DNA of 56,347 nucleotides from JAPEKQ01 sp964516845. GTDB lineage: Bacteria > Joyebacterota > Joyebacteria > Joyebacterales > Joyebacteraceae. This document shows positions 17,588 to 24,772 of the stretch, one piece after another. The notes under the pieces were generated by a model. It searched no databases, was not told where the DNA came from, and saw nothing but the letters and a program-made list of their open reading frames with translations. The stretch lies in the NCBI GenBank assembly GCA_964516845.1, contig CAZEXP010000012.1:1-56347 (forward strand). Direction: 5' to 3'. Numbering within the stretch: the first letter of the stretch is position 1; each line of letters starts with the position of its first letter. The translations under genes were made by a program, and so were the position numbers.

Positions 17588-18904
17588 TTACAGGACCGGC
17601 AGGTCCTTCTCCATCTCGTACGCCGTCACGATGCCGCGGTAGTTGTCCCAGAGAGCCGTCTTGTTGAGGATGAGCTTGTCGAACATCTCCTGACCGAGCG
17701 TCTCGGCGAGCAGTGCGCTCTTCCTGGCCGCGCCGACGGCCTCGCCGAGGCTTCCCGGGAGCACGCCGATGCCGTGCTTCTCGCGCTCGTCCGCGGACAT
17801 CGCGAAGATGTTCTCTTCCTCGGGCGCTCTGAGTTCGTAGCCCTCGTCGATCCCCTTGAGTCCTGCGGCGAGCATGACCGCGAACGCGAGGTACGGGTTA
17901 CATGCCCCGTCGGGGCAACGGAACTCGATCCGCGTGGAGAGGTCGTGGCCCGGGCGGTACTGCGGGACGCGGATGAGCGTCGAGCGATTCTGTCTGGCCC
18001 ACGAGATGTAGACGGGCGCCTCGAAACCGGGAACGAGTCGCTTGTAGGAGTTCACCCACTGGTCGGTCAGAAGGACGATCTCACGGGCATGGCGGAGCAG
18101 CCCCTCGAGATACGCGCCCGCGATGTTCGAGAGGTGGTACGGTCTGTCCGCCTCGAAGAACATATTGCGACCGCCTTCGAAGATCGACTGGTGCGTGTGC
18201 ATTCCGCTGCCGTTCTCGCCGTAGAGCGGCTTCGGCATGAACGTCGCGTGGACGCCCTCCTTGCGCGCTATCTCCTTGATCAGGAGCTTGGCCATGATGG
18301 TGTCATCGGCCATTCTGAGTGCGTCGGTGTACTTGAGATCGAGCTCGTGCTGGCTTGGTGCGACCTCATGATGCGAGTACTCGATCGGGATGTCGATCGC
18401 ATGGAGTGCGTTGATCGTCTTCTTCCTGAGCGCTTCGCCAAGATCCGGCGGCTGGAGATCGAAGTATCCGGCATGATCGAGAACCTCGGGATACTCGGAG
18501 CTGGTGAAGTAGAAATACTCGAGCTCGGTCCCGACCTTGAACGTCCAGTTCCTCGATTCAAGGCGCTTGAGCATGCGCTTGAGGACGTACCTGGGATCGC
18601 CCTCGTACGCCGTGCCGTCAGAGAGGAGGATATTGCAGAACATCAGCCCTTCGACGTCCCCGTCGTGCCACGTCACGAGCTTGAAGGTAGACGGATCGGG
18701 CATGGCGACCATGTCGCTCTCGTAGATACGCGTGAACCCCTCGATCGACGATCCGTCGAAGCCCTTCCCGTTGTCGAGCGCCGTCTCGAGCTCGCCGCTC
18801 GGGATCTGGATGCACTTCGGGAACCCGGCGATGTCGGTGAACATGAGCCGGACGAATCCGATGTTGTTGTCTTTGATCGTCGCGAGAACCTGGTCCCTCG
18901 TCAT
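17588..18904 (-). CDS. glnA: Glutamine synthetase, type I (GSI-alpha-like)
   Basis: 438 residues, typical of the shorter GSI-alpha class. The N-terminal beta-grasp and GFDGSSIEGF loop, the TELEYF and HHEVAPSQHE metal-binding strands, the GSGMHTHQS nucleotide/ammonia motif and the NRSTLIRVP arginine region are all present. The E. coli adenylylation loop (NLYDLPPEE) is replaced by ENIFAMSADEREKHG with no Tyr, so control by GlnE adenylylation is unlikely. ATG with GGAG upstream. It sits 26 bases after rmlB on the same strand, which may give a shared transcript, though the functional link is not obvious. Confidence 0.95.
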   Translation of the reverse strand: MTRDQVLATIKDNNIGFVRLMFTDIAGFPKCIQIPSGELETALDNGKGFDGSSIEGFTRIYESDMVAMPDPSTFKLVTWHDGDVEGLMFCNILLSDGTAYEGDPRYVLKRMLKRLESRNWTFKVGTELEYFYFTSSEYPEVLDHAGYFDLQPPDLGEALRKKTINALHAIDIPIEYSHHEVAPSQHELDLKYTDALRMADDTIMAKLLIKEIARKEGVHATFMPKPLYGENGSGMHTHQSIFEGGRNMFFEADRPYHLSNIAGAYLEGLLRHAREIVLLTDQWVNSYKRLVPGFEAPVYISWARQNRSTLIRVPQYRPGHDLSTRIEFRCPDGACNPYLAFAVMLAAGLKGIDEGYELRAPEEENIFAMSADEREKHGIGVLPGSLGEAVGAARKSALLAETLGQEMFDKLILNKTALWDNYRGIVTAYEMEKDLPVL

Positions 18905-18930
18905 GCCTCGTTCTCCTTCCGCCGGCGCGG

Positions 18931-19947
18931 TCAGTCACCAGCTTCGTCGAGTCGCTCCCGATACTGTCGCTCGTAGTATTCCCTGAACTCTCCGGACTTC
19001 AACGGCTTCCACCACGCCTCGTTGGCGACGTACCAGCGCACGGTGTCGAGAATCGCCGCCCTGGTGCCGAACTCCGGCTCCCAGCCGAGGTTCCTGAGCT
19101 TCGTTGCGTCGATGGCGTACCGCACGTCGTGACCCGCGCGGTCGCGCACGTGCTTGATCAGCGTCTCGGGCTTGCCGAGCTCCTCAAGGATGAGATGCGT
19201 CATCTCGATGTTCTTCATGTGGTTGCCCGCGCCGACGTTGTAGACCTCACCGGGCACACCGCGCGCGAGCAGGAGTTCGATCCCGCTGCAGTGGTCGAGC
19301 ACGTGCGTGTAGTCGCGCTCCTGCATTCCGTCGCCGTAGAGCGGAAGCGGCTTGTCTTCGATGGCGTTCGTCGTGAAGAGCGGGATGACCTTCTCCGGAT
19401 ACTGGTTCGGTCCGACGTTGTTCGCGCCGCGCGAGACAATGACGGGGAAGTCGTAGGTCTCGAAGTAGGAGCGGGCGAGGAGTTCGCCGCCCGCCTTGCT
19501 CGCCGAGTACGGATTGCGCGGGTTGAGACGGTCATCCTCGGTGAACGCGCAGTCGAGCGTTGGGCCGTAGACCTCGTCGGTGCTGATCTGGATGAACCGC
19601 GAGACGTTCGCGGCGCGGGCCGCCTCGAGAAGCACGTGAACCCCGAAAACGTCGGTCTTCAGGAACCCTGCAGGATCGCCGATGGAGCGGTCTACGTGCG
19701 TCTCCGCGGCGAAGTTGACGACCGAATCACATCCGCGCATGGCGGTAGCGACCACGGTTTCATCACAGATGTCGCCCTGGACGAACCGGTAGCGCTCGTC
19801 GCTCTCGACGTCGCGGAGATTCTCGAGATTGCCCGCATACGTGAGCTTGTCGAGATTGACGATCTCGCAGTCGGGATGTCGGGCGAGGTAGAGCTTGATG
19901 AAGTTGCTGCCGATGAAGCCGGCGCCGCCGGTCACGAGAATACGCAT
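18931..19947 (-). CDS. rfbB: dTDP-glucose 4,6-dehydratase
   Basis: 338 residues (rfbB/rmlB). Start set at the ATG at 19947 with GGGAGGGAC just upstream; the upstream in-frame extension is not family-like. N-terminal GGAGFIGSN binds NAD, STDEVYG holds the substrate and catalytic Thr/Asp/Glu triad, and YSASKAG is the YxxxK dehydrogenase motif. It converts dTDP-glucose to dTDP-4-keto-6-deoxyglucose for rhamnose or other deoxysugars. No rmlA, C or D is adjacent, so the rest of the pathway lies elsewhere. It leads the minus-strand block with glnA and the two lipoproteins. Confidence 0.93.
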   Translation of the reverse strand: MRILVTGGAGFIGSNFIKLYLARHPDCEIVNLDKLTYAGNLENLRDVESDERYRFVQGDICDETVVATAMRGCDSVVNFAAETHVDRSIGDPAGFLKTDVFGVHVLLEAARAANVSRFIQISTDEVYGPTLDCAFTEDDRLNPRNPYSASKAGGELLARSYFETYDFPVIVSRGANNVGPNQYPEKVIPLFTTNAIEDKPLPLYGDGMQERDYTHVLDHCSGIELLLARGVPGEVYNVGAGNHMKNIEMTHLILEELGKPETLIKHVRDRAGHDVRYAIDATKLRNLGWEPEFGTRAAILDTVRWYVANEAWWKPLKSGEFREYYERQYRERLDEAGD

Positions 19948-20322
19948 TGTCCCTCCCGGGTCTGCCAGGCGAGTCCGCTTCTTGGACTGTAGGTCGGATG
20001 CGGGGATTCTACGTCCATGTGCGTCATGTTTCCACAGAAAACCCGTGTGAGATTCATGGAAGGACGCATTCAGCCCGGCCACGCATGCCCGGCGTCCATC
20101 GGGTCGGGGGACCTCATCCGGCGCCCAGACAGTCAGGGCCGTCGGCGGTCATTACCGCCGGCCCTGAAACTCGCGGCGGACGAGGCCCCCCATCCCCTCG
20201 GCCGCCGGGCCTCAGACAGGCCGTAGCGTCCTTGAAACAGGCTCATCCGCGGGGTACTATGGTAGGCTGCACCGCACATGAGACCGCAATCACAGATGGT
20301 AGCCTCACACAAGGAGTGGACC
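19948..20322. other. Divergent intergenic region, about 375 bases
   Basis: This gap separates divergent rfbB (-) and the aldehyde dehydrogenase (+). It holds an imperfect hairpin at 20134-20166 (CAGGGCC ... GGCGGT-CATT-ACCGCC ... GGCCCTG, with a 3-base bulge) without a T tract, and the plus-strand promoter at 20232-20260. I see no convincing small gene and no clear minus-strand promoter. Confidence 0.6.
20232..20260 (+). promoter_or_regulatory. Predicted sigma70-type promoter for the aldehyde dehydrogenase
   Basis: TTGAAA (20232-20237), a 17-base spacer, then TACTAT (20255-20260), about 60 bases before the GTG start at 20323. Both boxes have few mismatches to consensus and the spacing is ideal. 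Confidence 0.7.
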
Positions 20323-21879
20323 GTGAGAGGACCGTTCAAGAACTGCGACGTCTACACGTTCGAAGACGAGAAGCTCAAGAACGAGATGCAGGACGCCATC
20401 GCCAAGGTCCAGGCCGAGGCGGGCAAAGAGTACGACCTCATCATCGGCGGTGAGCACGTCAAGGGCGACGGGACGTTCAAGACGATCAATCCGTCGGAGC
20501 AGACGCAGGTGTTGGGTGTATTCCAGAAGGCGGCGCCCGGTCTCGCCGAGAAGGCCATCCAGGTGGCCGACACCGCGTTCGAGCAGTGGAGCAGGAAGCT
20601 TCCCCAGGAGCGCGCCGAGTACGTCTTCCGCGCGGCCGAGGTGATGAAGCGACGCCGTCTGGAACTCGGCGCCGTGATGGTGCTCGAGGAAGGGAAGAGC
20701 TGGGTTGAGGCCGACGGCGATGTCTGTGAGGCCATCGACTTCCTCGAGTTCTACGCGCGCGAGGCGCTCCGCTACGCAGAGGAGCAGCCGCTCACGCCGT
20801 TCCCGGGCGAGCAGAACACGTATTCCTACATCCCGCTCGGCGTGGGTGTCGTCATCCCGCCGTGGAACTTCCCGCTCGCGATCCTTGTCGGCATGACCAC
20901 CGCGGCGTTCGTCGCCGGCAACACGGTTGTCTTGAAGCCCTCGAGCGACTCCCCGCTGATCGGTCAGAAGTTCATGGAGATCCTCGAAGAGGTGAAGCTG
21001 CCGGCCGGCGTCGTCAACTTCGTCACCGGAAGCGGTGGTTCGATCGGCGACACGCTCGTCGGGCACGCGCGGACGCGCTTCATCTCCTTCACCGGATCGC
21101 GCGCCGTCGGGCTCGGCATCGTTGAGCTCGCCGCGAAGACGCAGCCGGGTCAGCTCTGGATCAAGCGTGTGGTCGCTGAGATGGGCGGCAAGGACGCCAT
21201 CGTGGTCGACTCCGAGGCGGACGTCGATGCCGCGGCATGGGGTACGGCAGTCGCAGCGTTCGGGTTCCAGGGCCAGAAGTGCTCGGCCTGCTCGCGCGCC
21301 ATCGTTGACGCTTCCGTCTACGACGAATTCCTCGAGAAGCTCGTTGCCGAGACGAAGAAGATCACGGTCGGTCCGGTCGCTGACCAGAAGAACTGGATGG
21401 GTCCGGTCATCAACAAGCGCGCGATGGACTCCATTCTCAAGTACGCGGAGATCGGTGTGAAGGAGGGCGGACGTCTCATGATCGGCGGCAAGGCTGCCGA
21501 GGGCGTGGGCGACGGGTTCTTCATCGAGCCGACCATCATCGCCGACGTGAAGTCGCGTGACACCATCGGGCAGGAGGAGATCTTCGGCCCGGTCGTCGCC
21601 GTCATCAAGGCGCAGGACTTCGACGACGCGCTCCGCATCGCCAACGACACCGAGTACGGTCTGACCGGCGCGCTCTACTCAGCCAACCGCGAGAAGCTGG
21701 ACCGCGCGAGGCAGGAGTTCCACGTCGGCAACCTCTACCTCAACCGCAAGTGCACGGGCGCACTGGTCGATGTGCACCCGTTCGGCGGGTTCAACATGTC
21801 GGGCACCGATTCGAAGGCCGGCAGTCGCGATTATCTGCTGCTCTTCATGCAGGGCAAGTCGATTACCGAGAAGGTGTAG
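20323..21879 (+). CDS. P5C / aminoadipate-semialdehyde-type dehydrogenase (PruA/RocA group)
   Basis: 518 residues from the GTG at 20323, which follows AAGGAG by 6 bases; the ATG at 20278 lacks an SD. A complete aldehyde dehydrogenase fold is visible: PWNFPLAI, FTGSRAVG (NAD site), the general base in VAEMGGKDA and the nucleophile in FQGQKCSACSR. The N-terminal leader and EADGDVCEAIDFLEFYARE are typical of the RocA/PruA type, which oxidises glutamate-5-semialdehyde to glutamate. The convergent neighbour is a lysine 6-dehydrogenase and a lysine 6-aminotransferase is encoded 30 kb away, so the six-carbon homologue (allysine to 2-aminoadipate) is an equally reasonable substrate. A strong terminator follows. 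Confidence 0.88.
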   Translation: MRGPFKNCDVYTFEDEKLKNEMQDAIAKVQAEAGKEYDLIIGGEHVKGDGTFKTINPSEQTQVLGVFQKAAPGLAEKAIQVADTAFEQWSRKLPQERAEYVFRAAEVMKRRRLELGAVMVLEEGKSWVEADGDVCEAIDFLEFYAREALRYAEEQPLTPFPGEQNTYSYIPLGVGVVIPPWNFPLAILVGMTTAAFVAGNTVVLKPSSDSPLIGQKFMEILEEVKLPAGVVNFVTGSGGSIGDTLVGHARTRFISFTGSRAVGLGIVELAAKTQPGQLWIKRVVAEMGGKDAIVVDSEADVDAAAWGTAVAAFGFQGQKCSACSRAIVDASVYDEFLEKLVAETKKITVGPVADQKNWMGPVINKRAMDSILKYAEIGVKEGGRLMIGGKAAEGVGDGFFIEPTIIADVKSRDTIGQEEIFGPVVAVIKAQDFDDALRIANDTEYGLTGALYSANREKLDRARQEFHVGNLYLNRKCTGALVDVHPFGGFNMSGTDSKAGSRDYLLLFMQGKSITEKV

Positions 21880-21950
21880 ACCGCTCGCTGAGCACGGCGG
21901 GTCGATCGCCGGGATGGTGTGCAGTCCGAATCATGACAGCAGAACGAATG

Positions 21951-21980
21951 AAAGGGGCGGCCTTCAGGCCGCCCCTTTTT
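21951..21980. terminator. Strong intrinsic terminator between convergent genes
   Basis: AAAGGGGCGGCC (21951-21962), a TTCA loop, then GGCCGCCCCTTT (21967-21978) continuing into further T residues: a 12-bp perfect stem with a T tract on the plus strand and an A/T-flanked stem on the minus strand. It lies between the aldehyde dehydrogenase (+) and lysine dehydrogenase (-) stops and should serve both. Confidence 0.92.
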
Positions 21981-22011
21981 GTACCTGCTTGCGAGAGCTC
22001 TCGGCCGCGCC

Positions 22012-23160
22012 CTACGGCGTCGCCACCGATGTCGTCAGCGGCATCCCGCGCTTGAGGAACTCCTCGATGAAGAGCGTGCTGTCGACGACGAGTTCCTGTG
22101 GGTACGCGCCCGGTTTCGTCTGCCCGCGTGCCATCATCAGCGTGATGATCGAGGCGGGGAAGGAGGTCCCGCGCATCATCGCGGTGAGGCCGGTTTCGGT
22201 GTCCATCCGGTCGATCATCTCGTAGACGACGACCGTGTCGCGTCCGTCCTTCGCTCCCTCCACGGTCACGCGAAGGAGGACGAGGTCCTCGTCGGCGTCG
22301 GAGAGGTGTGACGCGAGACATGACTCCAGCACGTCACGCGGCGCGACCGACACATCGCCGATCTCGATCTGCGAATCGCTCGCCAGCCCGATGTCGACCA
22401 TCGCCTTGATCTTCGCGACGTGACCCGGGTAGCGGATGGTCTTGTAGTCGAGCTCCTCGACCTTGCCCAGAAGCGATGTCGGGAGCGTTGACGAGCCGCC
22501 CGACGTGTTGAACGCCTCGAGCGTTCCGAACGGGTCGGGAAACTCGATGTCTTCGACGTCGACCAGCGGGTCGGCGATCTCGATCTTGCCGCCCTTGATG
22601 ACCACGCACGGCTCGATGTACTCGTTGATGAGACCATGGACCGAGAAGACGATCATGTAGTCGAGTGGCGGCTTCGGATGGACCGGGAGTCCGCCGACGC
22701 GCATGCGGATGCGCTTGGTGACATCGAGCTTCTTCATCCCGGCCATCGCGAGAAGGCTCACCATGCCCGGCGCGAGACCGCAGTCGGGGATGATCGTGAT
22801 ACCCTTCGCCATCGCCTCGTCATGGAGCGCCAGCTCGCCGTCGACAACCGTGTTGTTCCCGCCGAGGTCGCAGAAGTGTGTCCCCGCCTGAACGGCCATG
22901 CGCGCGAGCTCAAGGTTGAACCGGTAGCTCACCGCGCTCAGAACCCCGTCCGCCATCTCCATTGCCCCGCGGACGTCCTCCTCGTTCGTGACATCGACCT
23001 CGTGCGGGACCGCCTTGTCCGAGCCCGCGAACTCCGCGGCGCTCTCGGCCACGCCCCGATCGACGTCGGCCACAATGACCTTCTCGACATCGTCCTGGCG
23101 GACCATGTCGTAGACGGCCGCCCTGCCCATCATCCCGCCACCAAGTACGAGCATACGCAT
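22012..23160 (-). CDS. Lysine 6-dehydrogenase / saccharopine-dehydrogenase-family oxidoreductase
   Basis: 382 residues, close to Geobacillus LysDH (~385). The N-terminal Rossmann fold starts MRMLVLGGGMMG; conserved stretches shared with LysDH include CDLGG, ITIIPDCGLAPGM, RVGGLPVHPKPPLDY, TLEAFNTSGGSSTL and LDYKTIRYPGH. The expected reaction is NAD-dependent oxidative deamination of the lysine epsilon-amino group to allysine/piperideine-6-carboxylate. ATG preceded by AGGAGG. It lies 12 bases after a Na+/solute symporter and is convergent with a semialdehyde dehydrogenase, which supports an uptake-deamination-oxidation module. Other saccharopine-dehydrogenase relatives remain possible without assay. 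Confidence 0.82.
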   Translation of the reverse strand: MRMLVLGGGMMGRAAVYDMVRQDDVEKVIVADVDRGVAESAAEFAGSDKAVPHEVDVTNEEDVRGAMEMADGVLSAVSYRFNLELARMAVQAGTHFCDLGGNNTVVDGELALHDEAMAKGITIIPDCGLAPGMVSLLAMAGMKKLDVTKRIRMRVGGLPVHPKPPLDYMIVFSVHGLINEYIEPCVVIKGGKIEIADPLVDVEDIEFPDPFGTLEAFNTSGGSSTLPTSLLGKVEELDYKTIRYPGHVAKIKAMVDIGLASDSQIEIGDVSVAPRDVLESCLASHLSDADEDLVLLRVTVEGAKDGRDTVVVYEMIDRMDTETGLTAMMRGTSFPASIITLMMARGQTKPGAYPQELVVDSTLFIEEFLKRGMPLTTSVATP

Positions 23161-23172
23161 TGCAGAAGCCTC

Positions 23173-24618
23173 CTATTCGTCCGTGATCCGAACGTCGGAC
23201 GGAGGCTCGGTGAGGAGACTCACGACGACGACGGCGATGAGTGCAAAGAAGAACGCCGGGACAAGCTCGTACACGAGCGCCTTGAGCGCCGGCACGTTGT
23301 GCCAGACGACGGCCGTGACGGAACCGACGATCATGCCCGCCAGAACCCCCCACTTCGTCGTCCGCTTCCACCAGAGCGAGAGCACCATGCCCGGCCCGAA
23401 CGCAGCACCCAGGCCGGCCCACGCATAGAGCACGAACCAGTACACCCGCTCCTCGGCGCGCAGCGCGAGCGCGAACGCGATGATGCCGATGGCGACGGTG
23501 CCGATCCGGCTGATAGCCACGAGACGCCGCTGCGACGCCTTCTTGTTCATGAGCTGGTGGTAGATGTCCTCGGAGAGCGCCGATGTCGCGACGAGCAGCT
23601 GCGAGTCGGCGGTCGACATCATCGCCGCGATGGCGGCCGAGATGATGATGCCCGCGAGCGCCGTCGGGAGCGCCCAGAGCGCGACCTCGGGCATGACGTG
23701 CTCGACATCGGAGAGGATACCCTGGCCGAAGTGCGCCAGCCCCGCGATGCCGACGAGCACCGCGCCCCAGAACGCGATGATGACCCAGACCATCGCGATG
23801 ACCGTGCTCTTGCGAAGTTCCCGGGGGTCACGGATGGCCATGAACCGCGTGAGCAGGTGCGGCTGGCCGACGTATCCGAGCCCGATGCCCAGACTGCCGA
23901 TGATCAGCCCCATGATCAGCGGCCGTCCCGTCTGGCCGCCCGTCACAAGCAGGAGGTTGGGATCGATGGTGGCGAGCCGCTCCGCGACGCCCGCGATCCC
24001 TCCCAGCTTGATGAAGGCCGCCAGCGGCAGGATGATCATCGCACCCGCCATCAGGAGCCCCTGGATGAGGTCGGTCCATGCGACCGCGAAGAACCCGCCC
24101 ATGATCGTGTAGAAGAGGATAATGACGGCGCCGATGATCATGCCGTGGATCGGGGCGATGCCGAACGTTGTGTGGAGCACCTTGCCCGCGGCGAGGAACT
24201 GTGCGGCGACGTAGAATGTGAAGAAGAAGACGATGACCGACATCGAGACGACCCGGAGCACGTGGCTCGTGTCGCCGAACCGCGCCTCGAAGTAGTCAGG
24301 GAGTGTCAGTGCCCCGAGCTTCTCCGTCTGGACGCGCAGGCGTCTGGCGACGAGCGTCCACGACACGAAGATGCCGACCGCGCAGCCGATGGCCGACCAG
24401 ATAGCCGAGAACCCGCTCGCGAGGGCGAGTCCGGGAAGGCCGATGAGTAGCCACGCGCTCTCGCCGCTCGCCCGTTCGCTCAGCGCGACGACCCACGGCC
24501 CGAGCCTCCGGCCGGCGAGCAGGAAGTCCGCGAGCGTCTTCGTGTACCGGACGGTCACGAAGCCGACGATGACCACAACGAGAAGATAGCCGATGAAGCC
24601 TGTGAGGACCGGGTCCAT
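23173..24618 (-). CDS. Na+/solute symporter, SSS (PutP-like) family
   Basis: 481 residues with about 13 predicted membrane helices, the normal SSS topology. The conserved FLLAGRRLGPWVVALS segment follows the first helix, and the Na2-site helix reads AAIAAMMSTADSQLL with the Ser-Thr pair equivalent to PutP Ser340/Thr341. The ATG at 24618 shares its A with the TGA stop of the upstream 32-residue gene; a GTG at 24621 is the alternative. The substrate is likely an amino acid, proline by closest resemblance, but the downstream lysine dehydrogenase makes lysine or a related amino acid plausible. Confidence 0.88.
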   Translation of the reverse strand: MDPVLTGFIGYLLVVVIVGFVTVRYTKTLADFLLAGRRLGPWVVALSERASGESAWLLIGLPGLALASGFSAIWSAIGCAVGIFVSWTLVARRLRVQTEKLGALTLPDYFEARFGDTSHVLRVVSMSVIVFFFTFYVAAQFLAAGKVLHTTFGIAPIHGMIIGAVIILFYTIMGGFFAVAWTDLIQGLLMAGAMIILPLAAFIKLGGIAGVAERLATIDPNLLLVTGGQTGRPLIMGLIIGSLGIGLGYVGQPHLLTRFMAIRDPRELRKSTVIAMVWVIIAFWGAVLVGIAGLAHFGQGILSDVEHVMPEVALWALPTALAGIIISAAIAAMMSTADSQLLVATSALSEDIYHQLMNKKASQRRLVAISRIGTVAIGIIAFALALRAEERVYWFVLYAWAGLGAAFGPGMVLSLWWKRTTKWGVLAGMIVGSVTAVVWHNVPALKALVYELVPAFFFALIAVVVVSLLTEPPSDVRITDE

Positions 24619-24716
24619 CACTCACTCCTTCCGCTCGTCCGAATGAAGAACACGATCGTCGCTGCGAGGAGCAAAGCAGGAGGGAAGACAACCCAGAAGA
24701 CGGTTGAGGACGGCAT
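24618..24716 (-). CDS. 32-residue membrane protein translationally coupled to the symporter
   Basis: This short gene is easily missed. ATG at 24716 is preceded by AAAGGAGAGGTGA, the best SD in this stretch. The product starts MPSSTVFWVVFPPALL, has one hydrophobic helix (residues ~5-25, ending VFF) and a basic tail (IRTSGRSE). Its TGA (24620-24618) overlaps the symporter ATG by one base, so ribosomes can reinitiate directly. Very small proteins encoded just upstream of SSS-family transporters are annotated elsewhere as symporter small accessory proteins; length, single helix and position fit. A role in assembly or stability of the transporter is inference. Confidence 0.8.
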   Translation of the reverse strand: MPSSTVFWVVFPPALLLAATIVFFIRTSGRSE

Positions 24717-24772
24717 TCACCTCTCCTTTCGGCGGAGGACCCTTGCCGGCGTGCGTTCTTGCGAACGCGTGG

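Noticed and set aside
20134..20166. Bulged hairpin in the rfbB/aldehyde dehydrogenase gap, considered as a riboswitch or terminator
   Set aside because: It lies upstream of the predicted transcription start of the plus-strand gene, has no T tract, and shows no recognisable aptamer.
24753..24768. Hairpin GCGTTC-TTGC-GAACGC after the metallophosphoesterase stop, considered as a terminator
   Set aside because: Only a 6-bp stem and no T tract on the minus strand, so read-through to the symporter genes cannot be excluded.
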